From Hedera helix (lineage: Eukaryota; Streptophyta; Magnoliopsida; Apiales; Araliaceae), in the NCBI GenBank assembly GCA_947179155.2, contig OX359276.1:45897953-45961952 (forward strand): a stretch of DNA of 64,000 bases. Direction: 5' to 3'. Positions 24,051 to 38,220 of this stretch are shown here, one piece after another. The notes under the pieces are model-generated. The model worked only from the letters and a program-made list of their open reading frames with translations. It was not told the origin of the DNA and ran no database searches. The translations under genes and the position numbers were made by a program. Position 1 is the stretch's first letter. Each line of letters starts with the position of its first letter.

Positions 24051-25540
24051 GTTGTCAATTTTACCAACATTGACAGGTCTATTGTTCGAGAATAGGGAAG
24101 TAAGTGGTCTGCAATTTTGTTCTATTAGGTATTTTTGTTTAATTGGTGATACTTTTTTTTTTCTTCCGTAAATTGTTGTAGGAATTTGAAACTGGATTTG
24201 GAGGAAATTGTTGTAGGAATTTGAAATTGGATTCATGTTCCTTAACAGAAACCCCATTAATCAATTTGTTCCCCCATTAATCAACTGGTGGATGACAGTT
24301 TTAATCTTTAGCTTTTGATCGTTTCATAGGAATGGTGGATCTGGTCTGTATGAGATGGTTGTTCTGTAGTAGGTGAATATTTTGTCCCAAGAGCTGGATG
24401 TGGATTCAAATTTCAAATGGAGTTTCTTGGTTATTTCTTTGAAGGTGGCATTGATTAGTGTCTGGAATCCAATTGCGAAGGGATTTCGATTTTGTAGTAC
24501 CATATCACTCTTATACTATTCCACTGGCATTTAATTTCATGTTTAGATGGTAGTACTATATCACACTTGTACTATTTTTCATGTTTAGATTGTAATACTA
24601 CTATGTCTTTGGCTTCATTCTGACTATTAAACTCTTACTGTTGACAGTCTTTAAATTGTGAATGGTTGATTGATTTTAGCTAGTTAAGTATTAGTAACTG
24701 ATCTCTTGTTCCTCCTTAACACTCTTTTTCCCTCCCTCGCCCTCTTGTACGCCTAAAGCCCATCACGATTTGAAGCTTGGTGGCTAGTTGCCCCAAGATG
24801 TTCTTCGTCTTATCTAGCACCATTAGGAACAATATCAGTGGGTTCACCTTTGTTTTCTCCGTAGAAACAAACAAGGCAATGCTTCAGGCTATCCGGTGTT
24901 GGAATAAAAGTGACAGAAACTTTCCGAGTTACAACTACAAACTCCTCACCATTCATGTATTGATTGGCAAAGTGAAATCTAGACATGAGATATGGTATTA
25001 TAATACAACGTTTTTTCATCTTTACACTAAGGAAAGAAGATGCCACAACAAAATTCAATGTATTCATGATGATACTACTACTACAACCTAAAATATCTGG
25101 CAAAAAGAAAGAAAAAATTGCTAACCATGTATTCAAGTATTTCTCGAGTCAATATAATCCCCCTCCTAATCCCCTTAACTATCAATATCATGCAATACAT
25201 ACATTACTTCAATCTTCAAATAAATCACTTTCTTCTCAACAACAGTCCCAAATTTTATCTCAATGATTTACATTTTCCTAAATTTTAAAAGTGGTTTTCC
25301 TTCTCCAATAGAAATCTTCCAATTCTACATTTTTGAAACAAAATCAAGTAATTTTAATTGTGTTACAATAATTAAATAAATTTTACCATAATAAATAATA
25401 TTGCATAATCTATTAAAAAAAATTAAAATTTTATAATTTTCTCTAAAAATACAAAGTTATCTGTTTAATTGTTTCTATCGGAAGGTATAAAAGTACACAA
25501 GTTTCCATAGCTACAATTGATTCTTTTTGAATAGGGAAAA
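24051..25540. other. Downstream part of RNase unit A
   Basis: Repeated in unit B (39301-40763). It contains a short duplicated GAATTTGAAA(C/T)TGGATT motif and, on the minus strand around 24810-25136, an ORF with fairly balanced composition (VVVTRKVSVTF, CFYGENKGEPTDIVPNG) that is also present but altered in unit B. I do not recognise it; it may be an exon relic. Confidence 0.35.
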
Positions 25541-25701
25541 TTCTAGACTTACCCTCAAAAATTACCCGCTAGCTCTACCCGCAAAAAAGACGAAAGAGTA
25601 TGGTCCCACTTTATTTGTATTTTGCAAATAAAGTGGGACCATACTTCTTTGTATTATATGAAGGTAAGGTTTATGGGTCAAATTTGAGGGTAAGTGTAGA
25701 A
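25541..25701. mobile_element. Foldback MITE with a perfect 20-bp hairpin (unit A)
   Basis: Outer ends TTCTAGACTTACCCTC and GAGGGTAAGTGTAGAA are inverted repeats. Inside, GTATGGTCCCACTTTATTTG (25598-25617) pairs perfectly with 25625-25644 across a 7-base loop. It is present in unit B at about 40764-40924. Confidence 0.7.
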
Positions 25702-25807
25702 CCACTCTTTTGAATAGGCATAGAAAGGCTATGGGCCCTGATGGTATTCAATGGGTTGGAGCCGTCTTCTTTCCATGCTGTTGGCTTTTGCTCTAATGTA
25801 CTATCTT

Positions 25808-25811
<4 letters not shown>

Positions 25812-25878
<67 letters not shown>
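25812..25878. repeat. Long (TA)n microsatellite
   Basis: About 33 uninterrupted TA units in unit A; the same site in unit B (about 41036-41054) has only about nine. Length is probably polymorphic. Confidence 0.9.
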
Positions 25879-25879
<1 letters not shown>

Positions 25880-25970
25880 TAGAGATAACTCGTGTCTGAA
25901 GGCACGGTACAACTAATATAATAATTAATTATTGTATTTAATATTTTTGGATTCAAAAATGTCAAACTGT

Positions 25971-26037
25971 ATTATTATTATTATTATTATTACTACTACT
26001 ACTACTACTACTACTACTATTATTATATTATTTATTA

Positions 26038-26101
<64 letters not shown>

Positions 26102-26122
26102 TACTACTACTACTACTATTAC
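25971..26122. repeat. (ATT)n/(ACT)n tract 1
   Basis: ATT repeats with two blocks of ACT variants, between unit A and LTR-like element a. The last five bases, ATTAC, form the left target duplication of element a. Confidence 0.9.
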
Positions 26123-29100
26123 TGTAACGACCCGGAAATTCGCGTGTTGGCCACGCCGGATCCCGCTCGTTAGACGTACAACCTTGTACTTAAATCCACA
26201 ATATATTTCAATAATATAATTGATGAAACTAGTTTATTTTAGAACTATTACAATCTCATTCTATTCCAGAATCGCAATCTTTAAATATTTTTATTTCATT
26301 TTCTGATCATATTAATAATGACCTAACATACCAACTTGTCACCCTTATACATAAAGAAGAACATCTGAAAATGATTTAAAATAATCCATACATGTTTTCC
26401 CAACATTTAAGTTTGCTAATCTATAGCACAATTAAGACATAAATATCTTCACAAGTAATACCCACAGAGATAATTTATTTTATCTCAGGGTTTTACTATA
26501 AAAGCACCTACGTTTCGATCTCGTTAGCCAATCTTCATCTTCGCTTCTACCAGAGTAATCAGCTTCCTCAAACTTTTCTGTAATGTTTTGTTTTAAGCAA
26601 GAGTGAGCACGACGGCTCAGCAAGTCTAACAGTTTCACATAACACATAAACATATTTCATCATGCTTCATGCATCTCATGCTTTGCAACGACTACGTATC
26701 TCATGCATGTCATGCTTTGCATTTACTTTATGATTCATGCTATTCATGCATGTCATTTACAATTTCTTACAGTTCAATATAGAACAATCAACTTAATCAG
26801 CTACTGCATATCAACAATTTATTTCAACTTGTATCCCAAAGGCACATTAACACATTATTGCACATAATAACATATGCACACATAATAATTTTACAATATT
26901 CTAAATCATGCACATAATGCAACACGTTCTGAAAAACTTGTCTGGACTTGCATAACCAGCTTATATTAATCTTTCACGTTCCTTGCACCACCTACACGGT
27001 ATATGAGATTAACGGTGCACAATATCAGTCAAAGTTTGACTCAATACTAAATCTTATTTTAAAGATATTTATTTCTTCTTATCGTTCCCTTTATTTAATA
27101 GGATTAATTTCATATTTTAGTCTCTCTTTGACTTGACTCAGTGTTTCATATTCTACACCATAAATCTTTTATTCGAAACTATGCAGTTCTGACATTTATT
27201 AATGTAACTGCATTAATGTCTGGACCTTATTTCTATTTAGGTCGAACAACTAATTAGTCACTAATGGACCATACCCTTTGTTTGACTTAATCACATAATT
27301 TAACTCGACAACTTATCATAATATTATCCATCTCGAAAAATATTTTAAATCTTACTTATAATGTTATTTAATTGTTAAATAACACATTAAATAATCATTA
27401 GTATTATTAATTCCTTTTTAATAATAGTTTACCTTAAATATTATTATTAATCTTTTAGTAATAATTTAATTGCTTGCTAGTATTATTACTCTTTAATAAT
27501 ATTTTAATTGACTTCTCATTATTATTAATTATTTTAATAATAATTTAATTGTTCATCAATATTAGGAATCACTTAATAATATTTGAAATCCTCGCGTATC
27601 ATCAGTAATTATTTAATAATGATTCAACCCTTAACTATTATTATTCAATAGTTAATTACTTGTTAAACAATATTATTAATTCTTTAATAATATTTTAAAT
27701 CTTTATTTATCATTATTATTTATTTAATAATGGTTTAACTCTTAACTATTATTATTTAATAGTTAATTAAATGTTAAACAATATTATTAATCTTTTAATA
27801 ATATTTTAAATTAATTTCATATCATTATTAATTATTGAAGAATGATTTAATTCTTAACTATTATCATTTAATAGTTAATCAATAATATCATCAATATATT
27901 TTAATTACTTAATAATCTTCTTTCGATTAAGTAATAATTTATTCTACTTAATTATCATTTAATTATTATTTAATATGAATTAAATAATAATTAATTAATT
28001 AATTATCCGTACTCATTATTTAATATTAATTAGATAATAAACACTTATATTATTAACTCCAACATTCTTTGATTACTATTTAATATTTTAAATAGTAAGC
28101 AATTAACCCTCTTTAATTATGATTCAATGTTAATTAATTATTTTATTAATTATCTTTATTTATCATTTACTCTTATTTACTCTTAACTAAGTAATAAATA
28201 ATTAGTTTAAACACTTTCTCATAATTTAATTACTATTTAATATCAATTAAATAATAATTACATAGTTACTTCCTTTATTTACTATTTAATTATCAATTAA
28301 ATAATAAATAATTATTTTCCTTCATTAAATAATATGATATAACAAATATCACATTTATTATTTAATAACAATTTAAGAATAATTTTCTTCAATTATTAGT
28401 TAATTAATATCCAACTAGTGTACATTATCACCTCAAAAAGTATTAAAAATATTTTCTCTTGTATTTAACCTTACTTACTATTTAATACAACTTGCATAAT
28501 AAGTAAGTAGGGTGATTAACATTTTTATAGCATTTAAAAATACTTTTAACAATTTTTCATGTAATTAGTTAGCTTTAATCATTTAATAATTATAGAAATT
28601 CTCAAATGACATAAAATTTCAGATTTAAATTTTTTATAATATTCTTTATAAAATTACAAGCATTTTTTCTTATTTGGAACCAACTCAAGAACCGGCCTAA
28701 AAATACCCGAACCGGCCCGAACTAGAAATTATGAAAAACCAGAAAAAACCGAACCGACCGGTTTTTTCTCAAAAATAGGCAGATTGTTTTTCTGATTTTC
28801 CAGCCTTGGGGTCTTCGGCTAAAACTTGAATAAAATAAAATCTACAAGTCCGATGGAGCTCTACCTTATATCGTTACGTTCTTATCTTTTCGAACTACAA
28901 TTTTCTGTTATCAAACATCAAATTTGGATTTGTTTTGCTTTCTGAAATTGGCTCCAAACCGGACTGTTGTGTACAACCCTAAAAACAGTGGGGTGTTTTG
29001 GTAGAAAATCCATATCTTGCTCATTTTAAATCGGATTTTAGTCATTCAACTTGGAGAATCTTCATATTTTATGTATCTATCACCCACAATTGACGGATCA

Positions 29101-32100
29101 TGAATCTGAGTTACGGATCGTGCAAAGTAATTCCGGTAAGGGGCTGTTACGTTTTATGTTACGTTGTTTTCGTCGGTAAAAATTATTTTGAAGACTTTGG
29201 CCAAATTCTTTGTCATAGATGCGTAAAAATACTTGATCTAACCACATGAAACCCTATATACACATGTCTAGCATATATCTGTACATTAAAATTTTGAAAT
29301 TTTGGTTTCCTCCATAAAAATTACATAAAGTACAAAAGGAGTTCCAAAACTAGGGTTTTAGGACGTTTTATACCTCTTGGTCTTGGATGCTCGATTTCTT
29401 TGCTTTCCGAAGTGATTTATGAAGCTAGATGGCATCCATACCTTCCCTTGATGCTGCCGTAAGCCTCTAGTATGGGGGTTCTTGCTTTGTTTTGGTTGGT
29501 AGCTCACAAGAATAGAAGGGAATGGAAGTATACTTGCATTTTTCTTTCTACACTTATGAACTCTCAAAATGACCAACTCTAGCTATCTTGGTGAATTGTC
29601 TTATTTATAGGGAAATGGTAAGTGAGCTTAGACCCATTAATCAACCAACACATAGTTGATTAAGTCAGTAATTAAGTCTAGAACAAGATCCACATTTTAG
29701 GGGATTGGATGGGTTCTTGGGAGAGATTTATGGGATGTTGTTCTCAATGTACTTGGAGCTTTGAACCAACTTTGGAATACTCCCCCCTTTTTAGCCGGCA
29801 ACTCCATCCATTTCCCTTCCAATTTACTTTTATTCAATTGCCCACTTGCTTATTATACATACATGTATATATATACACCTATAAACATATTATGGGTCAT
29901 CCTTTGGGCCACTAATTTAATCCATTTGGTCTCCCAATACACTTTACATTGGACTAGGAAAATAAATAAATTGGACTCCCAATTGGGCTCCCTTTAATTA
30001 ATTTATTGGGCTAATTTATTTAATTAACCACACTAAAATCACAAATTTTTAATTAAACAATTAATTAGACTTGTTAAATATTTAATTGAGTTAGTCCACT
30101 AATTATTTATTTTAATTGAAATATTAATTTGGGACTTCAAATATTATTCCCACTACACATTAATTAATTTACCCATTTTGTTATCAAAACTTTATTCAAA
30201 TTTAATTGAATAATTAATTAATTTCCTCACTTTTCAATTTCTTGATATTAAATATCTCTCTAGGTTAGTACACTTGTAATGTCCTAGAATTTTCACATCT
30301 TTATTAATTAAATTATTAATTTAATTTCCAACGAGTTAGTTTTATGAGATTATTTAAATCTTTTTATGTGATTAATTAATTATGTGATTAAATAATTATG
30401 TAATTAATTACTAAAATTAATTAAAGGAGGTCACTAATATGTTATTAAATTAGTGAACAAACCCTAAAGTTTTAATATCAAAATAATTGATAAGTTTCCT
30501 ATTAATTAAATATTCAATTAAATTGAATATAATGAGTGAATTAAATATAATAAATTAATTAATATGATTATTAATTAATGCAAATAATGTGAAATATTAA
30601 TAATAATATTTATTAGTCCATTTAGTAATTTAATACTTATGGGTTAGAATATTTAATTATTTATTCAATCTAATTATTTATTTAATCATGGATTGAATAA
30701 TTAATGTGTAAATTATTAAATTAGCCCAACATGGGTCAATTAGTAGCCCAAGTGGAGAATAATAAAATTTGACAATTTAGTAGCCCAAACAATTTAATAG
30801 AAGCCCAATTGGTATTTTAAATTAAAGCCCAATGATTGGCCCACTTGAAAAAAAACAATTAAATAACTATTAATTATTTAAAAAAGTGGAAAGTGACTCT
30901 CAATTTGGGACAAGTAGATGATCAGCCGACCATGTGCTTGGGAGGAGAGAGAAAATGAGTTTTTTTTTTATTTTCTTTTATTTTTCATTTAATTAATATT
31001 AGGTTGCTTGTTTTGATTTTTGGGAAAGTCTTTTCCCACAAAATCCTCACCAACTAAGTATGGACTAGCTTTCTTGTGTAAGCTTCATTGCTATCTCATG
31101 ATGGTAATTTTGATAGATATATATTTTATATATATCCAAATTGTAAGTATACTTACAATTTTGGAGCTTAAGTGAGTCATTTCTTCTTCTTCCATTTTCC
31201 AAGCTAGAGAGAGTTTGAGAGCAAAATATTTTGAGAGAGAGCAAGAGAAGGAGAAGGAGTGCTAAGCTAGTGCATGTCATCTTCTTTCATCACCTACTTT
31301 GGAAGAAAAAGAAAGATAGCCATTAAATCAAGGTAATGGTTATTCTAAATCTAAGTTTTATTTTTAAATTAAATAATCATCATGCTTGTATAAACATATT
31401 AATATAGTTATTAATGTGTAGAGGTAATATTTATGCCATGCTTGAGTTTAATATGTTTGATTTGTATTTTGGTATATTTATATGCTAAAATATGTATTTA
31501 ATAGTGTATAATCAAGTCTTGAAATATATGACCAAAAATATTTTTGTAAAACTTAGATTTGATGTTCTAATATTATAGAACATTAAATCATGAGAAAAAC
31601 AAAGTTTGAATCACTCAAAATGGAGTTATACACAAAAAGTTATGATTTATAGTAGTTTATGTGATGTAAAAATTTTTATAAAAAAATATGTTATTAAATC
31701 ATGAAAAATTAATTTTTTCATGTTATAAATTAATATAAGGTGATTGGCAATTTTTTTGGATTTTTATTGTGAAGTTAAAGATTTATTGAAGGTATAATTT
31801 TTGTTAAAAATGTACTGTTCACAATCTGCCGGAAATAAAAAAAAAAGCATTGTCCGCGCAATGCGCGCGTGCCACTGTTCACCGACGAAGCGGAGCCAAA
31901 CGACGTCGTTTGGCGACAGCGGAAATATTACTCCGCGCGTTATGCGCGGAAGCCTTTTCTGACCTTTCCAAAACGGCGCCGTTTTTAGTCCGAAAATATT
32001 TACACACGCGCCATGCGCGGTAGAAATTTTTCTGGCGAAATTACGCTTATGCCCCTCCGTGTTTTTCTTGCCGAAATTACTTTTCTGCCCTCGGATCAGT

Positions 32101-34629
32101 TTTCAACTTAATTACAGAATTGCCATCGGTCCGGTTTTTCAACTTATTTACGAAAATGCCATTCGGGTAAATTTAAATTAATTTAAATATTTGAAAATTA
32201 ATTTAAAATTATAACAAAAATAATAATAATACAAAATAATATTGGAGAGGTTATTTTTCAGTAAGTTTAATATTTAAATATTTTAGATATTAATCTAGTT
32301 AGCTAAACCATGGTTAAGTTAAATAAATTATTATTATTTATTATTTATTATTTAAAATACTAATAATAAATAAAGGTAATAAATTAGCAATTATTATTTA
32401 ATTCCTATTAAATAATAAGTAAAGAGAGATAAAATTTATAAATTAATTATTTATTATTTAAATATTATTAAATAATAAATAAGGATAATTAAGTAATTAA
32501 TTATTATTTATTTAGTATTAAATAACGATTAATGGAAACTAAGTTATTAGATTAATAATTTATTATTTAATTTAAATAATAAATAAGAATGAATTGATTA
32601 TTATTTAACCTTAAATAATAATTAAAATTAATTAAGTAATTAATTATTATTTAATTGACATTAAATAATAATTAAAGAGGATTAAAATTAGTAAACTATT
32701 ATTTAATTTCCTTAAATTAAATAATAAGTAAGGGTAATTACTTAGTTAATTATTGGTTGATTAATATTAAATTAAAGAAGGTTAAAATTAAGTCAATAAT
32801 TATTTATTATTTAATTATAATTAAATAATAATTAAGTACAATTAGTTATTATTTATTTTAAATAATAACTAGAGTTAATTAATTAATTTCTATTTAATCA
32901 AGATTAAATAGTAATTAAAAAGATATTGAGTTAATAAAATAAATTGAATTTAATTAAACAATTATAATAAGTTGTTTAAAGGTTTAATAAGTGTCCAACA
33001 CTTAAGAAAAATATTTTCTAACTTATTAAATTATTAACCTAAGATGATTAAGGGTTTATAAGGTTAATAATATTGTTTTGACTAATGTAAATTATGTGTT
33101 AGTACTTATATGTGGTAAATAAGTTCATTGTTAAGCGTATAGTTATGCAAATACGCCGTACTAATTATTAGACCGACTTTATTAAATGTTAGGTCTTTCA
33201 AAGCAAGTTAGTTAAAGCTAGACAATTATTGTAGCTGAGCAGACAGGCAAGTTCTCTAACCCTACTCAATTATTATTGCTGAACAAGTTTCCATACTTGT
33301 ATTTATTGTTAAAGCTTGAAGTGGTTTAATTATCGAAAATTATTCCACATCCATATTGTTTATACAATCGCACTTAGTGCATTTGAAGCTTGTTAGTTCT
33401 TGATTCATGAACTGTATTAAAAATGTCTGAAGCTAATAGTTCAGCTAGACATTGCGTTTCTAAATTCAATAACTGGAATACTTTTAAAAGCTTATCCAAA
33501 CCATTGTTGGGTGCGGATTTCTTATATTAAGACTGAGAATTGAACAACCCTAAATTAGGGGATTTTGTGTCGGGAAACCGACTTTGGCGCCAGTGACTAA
33601 ATGTAATGCATATACAGCGGGTTGAATAGGCTGATCCCCTTGAAAACCAAACAACTCAAAGGGTCGGAGGAAACTCTATTGTACCCTCGTTAGTTCAGGG
33701 TCCTTGGTGACCACTCAGCATTTTAAGATTCAAATAGTCTGTTTATTAAAATTTGAATCTTGTTTCATTCACAATTGTTATATCTATTGTTGAACCATTG
33801 ATGTCATTTCCCATTCATTCATGATATATTAAATCTCCATGATTGTTCTAAACTTGCTGAGCAAACTAGTTGCTCATTCTTGCTATATCATGAACCATTT
33901 TCAGATAGACCCGATTGCTCGAAGAAGGATAAGGGAAAAGGAAAAGCCCGAGATTAAGTTAGCTTATGCATGCTAATTAGATATTTAAATATGTATTTAC
34001 TGTTGAAGAACCTTTTGTAATTCCTTATGATAGGAACTGTTTTTATGTTAAGGTTGATAGACCCTGGTATTGTAACCTTTTGAAGGGAACCAATATGTAT
34101 TATTCCGCGATATTTAAATGCAATGTATGTATTTAATTGTTAGTAATGTGTTGAATAGTGAGAACCAAACTCGAGGTTATGGAACCCGGATTTGGGGTCG
34201 TCACAACACTAATTATCCAAACATTTTGGACTTATTAAATAATATATTAAATGTCCTACGCAAGTTTAATTAATGACTAATTATATTAATTAGTTTACTT
34301 GATTCATAATCACTTGCAATGTTCAAAATTAACTGAACATTTTTATCAATGAACTTACGTAACGATTTCTAGGCATATTTCTTCTTTTAGAAATATTTTC
34401 TAATCCAATTTTATTCTTTTCATATACATCATAGGACCTTATTCCTAAAAGTCCATGTCACACTTATTGAACATTATTGGTTCTTGCTAGCTCATAGATT
34501 AAACAAATAAAATTTTAATTTAATCCAGTTTTCACAATTCTAATCTCCACAACTAGGTTATCAAACTCTAACATTTATTAACTATTAGAAATCTTATTTC
34601 TAATTCTTTCAAATATCTGGAATATTACA
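26123..34629 (-). mobile_element. LTR-like element a (probable solo LTR), interrupted by element b
   Basis: The ends are TGTAACGACC on the left and ATTCCAATATTACA-type TTACA on the right, so TG...CA. ATTAC flanks both sides (26118-26122 and 34630-34634), a 5-bp target duplication typical of LTR retrotransposons. Removing nested element b and its duplication leaves about 4.57 kb. No gag, protease, reverse transcriptase or integrase and no direct terminal repeats are seen, so a solo LTR of a large retrotransposon fits better than a complete element. It has a degenerate AATAATATTAT-rich array at about 27340-28360 and a conserved GAGTGAGCA...CTCAGCAAGT motif near 26605-26628. Orientation is defined by homology with b, not by coding. 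Confidence 0.65.
30275..34205 (+). mobile_element. LTR-like element b (3931 bp) nested in element a
   Basis: Begins TGTAATGTCC and ends GGGGTCGTCACA. ACACT occurs directly before (30270-30274) and after (34206-34210), a clean 5-bp duplication. It contains a Ser-poor, non-coding interior, a CGCGCAATGCGCGCG-type GC island at about 31850-32030, a long AATAAT/TTATTA-rich array at 32200-32960 and a GCTGAGCAAACTAGTTGCTC motif near 33856. No retrotransposon protein is readable. Its 3' end matches, inverted, the start of element d. Confidence 0.7.
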
Positions 34630-34973
34630 ATTACTATTATTATTATTATAATGATTATTACTATTATTATATTAATTCTTATAATTCTTATAATTATTAT
34701 TATTATTACTTAATTATTATTGCTATTATTATTATTACTATTTTTATAATTATTATTATCATTATTATTATTATTACTATTAATATATTAATAATAATAA
34801 TAATAATTATTATTATTATTATTATTATTAGTACTACTATTAATATATTTATTATTCTTATTATTATCACAATTATTATGATTATTACTATTATTATATT
34901 AATTATTATTATTATTAATATTATAATTACTATCACTATATTAATTATATTATTATTACTATTATTAAGATTA

Positions 34974-35010
<37 letters not shown>

Positions 35011-35120
35011 TTAATTATTATTGCTATTATTAGTATTACTATTTTTATAATTATTATTATTATTATAATGATTATTACTATTATTATATTAATTATTATT
35101 ATTATTATTATTATTACTTA

Positions 35121-35155
<35 letters not shown>
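34630..35155. repeat. (ATT)n tract 2, degenerate
   Basis: About 525 bp of imperfect ATT repeats with ACT, ATA and ATG variants between elements a and c. Confidence 0.9.
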
Positions 35156-37847
35156 TGTAATGGCCACGAATTTCGTTAAACATTTTAATTATAATTATTA
35201 TATAATTAACAATGAATTAAAAAAAATTACTAATTAATTGTGCATTAGATAATTAAATAGATATACTTGTGTATGTGTATATTTATTTAAAGCAATGAAG
35301 TAAGAGAGTATAATTAACTAAAGAAAATCTAATTGGATTATATTTTAAATCCAAATGAGTTATTAAACTAGGTCAATTACATTTACCTAGTAGTCCATGT
35401 AATTAATTTAACTACTAGTCCATGTAATTAATTAAACAAGCTCAATGCTTGATTTAATTAAATATAACCTAGAATAATTAATGTAAGCCCAATGTGTTAT
35501 TTAAATTGAGCCCAAACTAATTCAATGGATGAGCCCATTATATTTAATCCTAGAGTCCAATATGGAGCCCAATAGGAAGTCAAAATGGGTCAAACTTGTT
35601 ACATATATGAATATACATATATAGATGTATATATGTATAATTAAAGTAGAAAAATTAAATGAAATATGGCTTAGAAAAGGCCATTTTTGCTGAGATTTTT
35701 GGGGGCCCACTTGGGGTTGCTTGATTTTGCAAATTGCTTCCTTCACACACTAAATCAAAGTGGTTCACCAACTCATGTCACTCAACTTGTCATTCACCTA
35801 GTCAATCCAATAAATAGTAATCCAACTTAAGCCCTAATTTAACTATGTTGATGAATTAAGAGATGTTAATGAAGGGTTAGCAATTGGCTATATATATGAT
35901 GCTCCACACTTGAGTCAAGCTTGTTGGTTCATTTGCTAGAGCATAAGAGAGAAAAGAGAGAGAACATTGGTTAGCTAAAAAGAAAATACACTTGTGAGTT
36001 GTGTGAAAAAGCTAGAGAAGGTCTTGGTGAATGTCCTCAAGCTTAACTACATACTTTGGAAGGAGGAGAAGGAGAGCAAACAAATCTCAAAGATTTAAAA
36101 GTGCTCTAGACTTCTTCTTATTTCACTTTTATGGCCTAGAACGATTTTGAACTGTTAAAATCTATTTTTAACCGATCAAAACTCGTTTTGATGGTCTAGA
36201 TATATTTAACTATGTAATATATGTATATTCATAGTTCTATGTGTTTATAACATGATTTGGTATATGAGAAATGCTTAAAAGTTGTAGGAATGTTAATAAC
36301 ACGTTTTATCAGTAAAACCCTAACGATACATTTATGTTTAATGTTGTATTTTGAAATATACAAGTTCAAAATTGGATTTTTATGGCTAGAAATTTACATA
36401 TAGGAGTCTTAAAGAAAACCCAACTTGAATCTTTCAAAAATATGGAAAAACAAAGAAGTTATGGTTTTTCCCGCAAAACATGTCGTTTTGAAAACTTAAA
36501 GTTTTTGAAGCTTTCATTGTAAGCAACTTTACGGCTGTTTACTTTTGGAATTTGGATTTGTGATATAAAGATAAATTTTAGAGGGGAAAATTCTGATGAG
36601 AATGGACTTAAGAATAACCCCAAAATATTTTAAAATGAAGAAGTTATGGCTGTCGGAGTGACTAGAGGTCGGATAGCCCATTTCAGGATTTTGGCTTCTG
36701 TTTTGGACGCCACGGCACCCAGTTGAGCGTCGGGGCTTTCAAGGCCAGAGAGTTCAAGTTGTCGGGTCGGGTCGGTCCGGGTCGGATTTTATTGGAAAAT
36801 TTAAGTATAACTATGTGTAAAATGAAGGTATTTGTGTATTGAACCAATATATGAAATTTATTTGTAATTAATGGGTAGCAAAATGTTTAAAATAAAGATT
36901 AATGTTAACACCATTAAAAAGTTTACTATTGGTATTGTTTAAAGATTTTTATTAAAATATTATTCAATGATTAATAATATTGGTATATGATTAAAAAGTT
37001 ATTAAATGATGAATCACATTAACAATTGGTTAAAATATTATTAAATGGTTAATAATATTAGTAAGAGATTAAAATAATATTAAATGGGCAATAATATTAA
37101 TAAGTCAATAAAATATTATTAAATAATTAATAATATTAATAATTAGATAAAATATTATTAAATGAATAATAATATTAGAAAACCAATAAAATATTATTAA
37201 TAAGTAATAATATTAGTAAATGAATAAAATATTATTAAATTATAAATAATATTAGATAATGAATAAAATATTATTAAATGATTAATAATATTAATAACGT
37301 AATAAAATATTATTAAATAATTAATAATATTAGATAATGAATAAAATATTATTAAATGATTAATAATATTAGATAATAAATAAAATATTATTAAATAGTT
37401 AATAATATTAGATGATGATTAAAATATTATTAAATAGTTAATAATATTAAAAGATGAATAAATTATTATTAAATGACTAATAATATTATAAGATTGTTAA
37501 TATATTATTAAATGATTAATAATATAAGAAGCTTAATAAGGTATTATTAGATGATTGATAATACTATAAGACTAATAAAATATTATTAAATTATTAATAA
37601 TATTAGATAAGTGTCTGGACTATATTAAATAATTAATATAGGTTCTTTGTGTTCGGAATATTATCAAGTAGTGATAATATTTTTTAAGTGATTCTATACC
37701 CGTAATTATATAATTATGTGGTTCGTAAGAGTTATAAAGGTCATTATACTAATGTGTATATGATACTAATTTAAGATCAAACTGATTTAATTGTTAGGTC
37801 CGTTCAAAGATTATTAAATTAAGTTGGTTAGCGGTATGTTGGATAAA
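35156..37847 (+). mobile_element. LTR-like element c, 3' truncated
   Basis: Starts TGTAATGGCCACGAATTTCG directly after an ATT tract and matches element d in inverse orientation and c' in direct orientation. Its 3' part is missing: after GTTGGTTAGCGG it passes straight into RNase unit B. It includes a tandem array of about 34-bp AAAATATTATTAAAT-type units at about 36950-37610. Open frames are short and shared with c' only as chance. Confidence 0.65.
36950..37610. repeat. AT-only tandem array, period about 34 bp
   Basis: Units of AAAATATTATTAAAT(G/A)ATTAATAATATTA(G/A)-type sequence repeat roughly 18-20 times with drift. Equivalent arrays are in element c' (about 49250-49880) and, inverted, in element d (about 44430-45110). 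Confidence 0.8.
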
Positions 37848-38220
37848 ATATCTGATTGCCTGGTCGTTGTGTTTTGATTTGATGTTGTTGTGGTTAGAGC
37901 TGACAATATAGGTTAAAAAACCACATATCAACTCAATTTAATTAGAACTATTTGCGCTGGTTATCTACTTTACATAATTTGGGTCGGTTAAGTTTTGCAT
38001 ATCCAACCCAAAACTAAATTTTGCAAGTCTAGTTGTGGGATTGTTGCATCAAGCTACTATTAATACCTAGGCAATGTAGTATCTGACTTTGATTTTACTT
38101 GGTTTACTTTCCTCTCATTATTGATATTTCATGTTACCTTATTATGGGCTCCTTCTGTCCATTTGTCCAGTCACCTCTCCTAAAAAAACCTTTTAGTCTG
38201 CAACCACTCATTACATTTCC

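Larger units (their letters stand above)
22191..25970 (+). repeat. RNase-unit copy A (longest copy)
   Basis: This segment recurs in part at 37848-41144 (B), 41528-42957 (C) and 50102-50690 (D), all on the plus strand and nearly identical by eye. It begins TATGTTGGATAAATTATCAG, carries the RNase T2-like gene, about 1.5 kb of flank with a foldback MITE and a long (TA)n run, and ends ATGTCAAACTG next to an (ATT)n tract. Copy A also has unique sequence on its left with a leader exon, so it may be the source. Confidence 0.8.
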
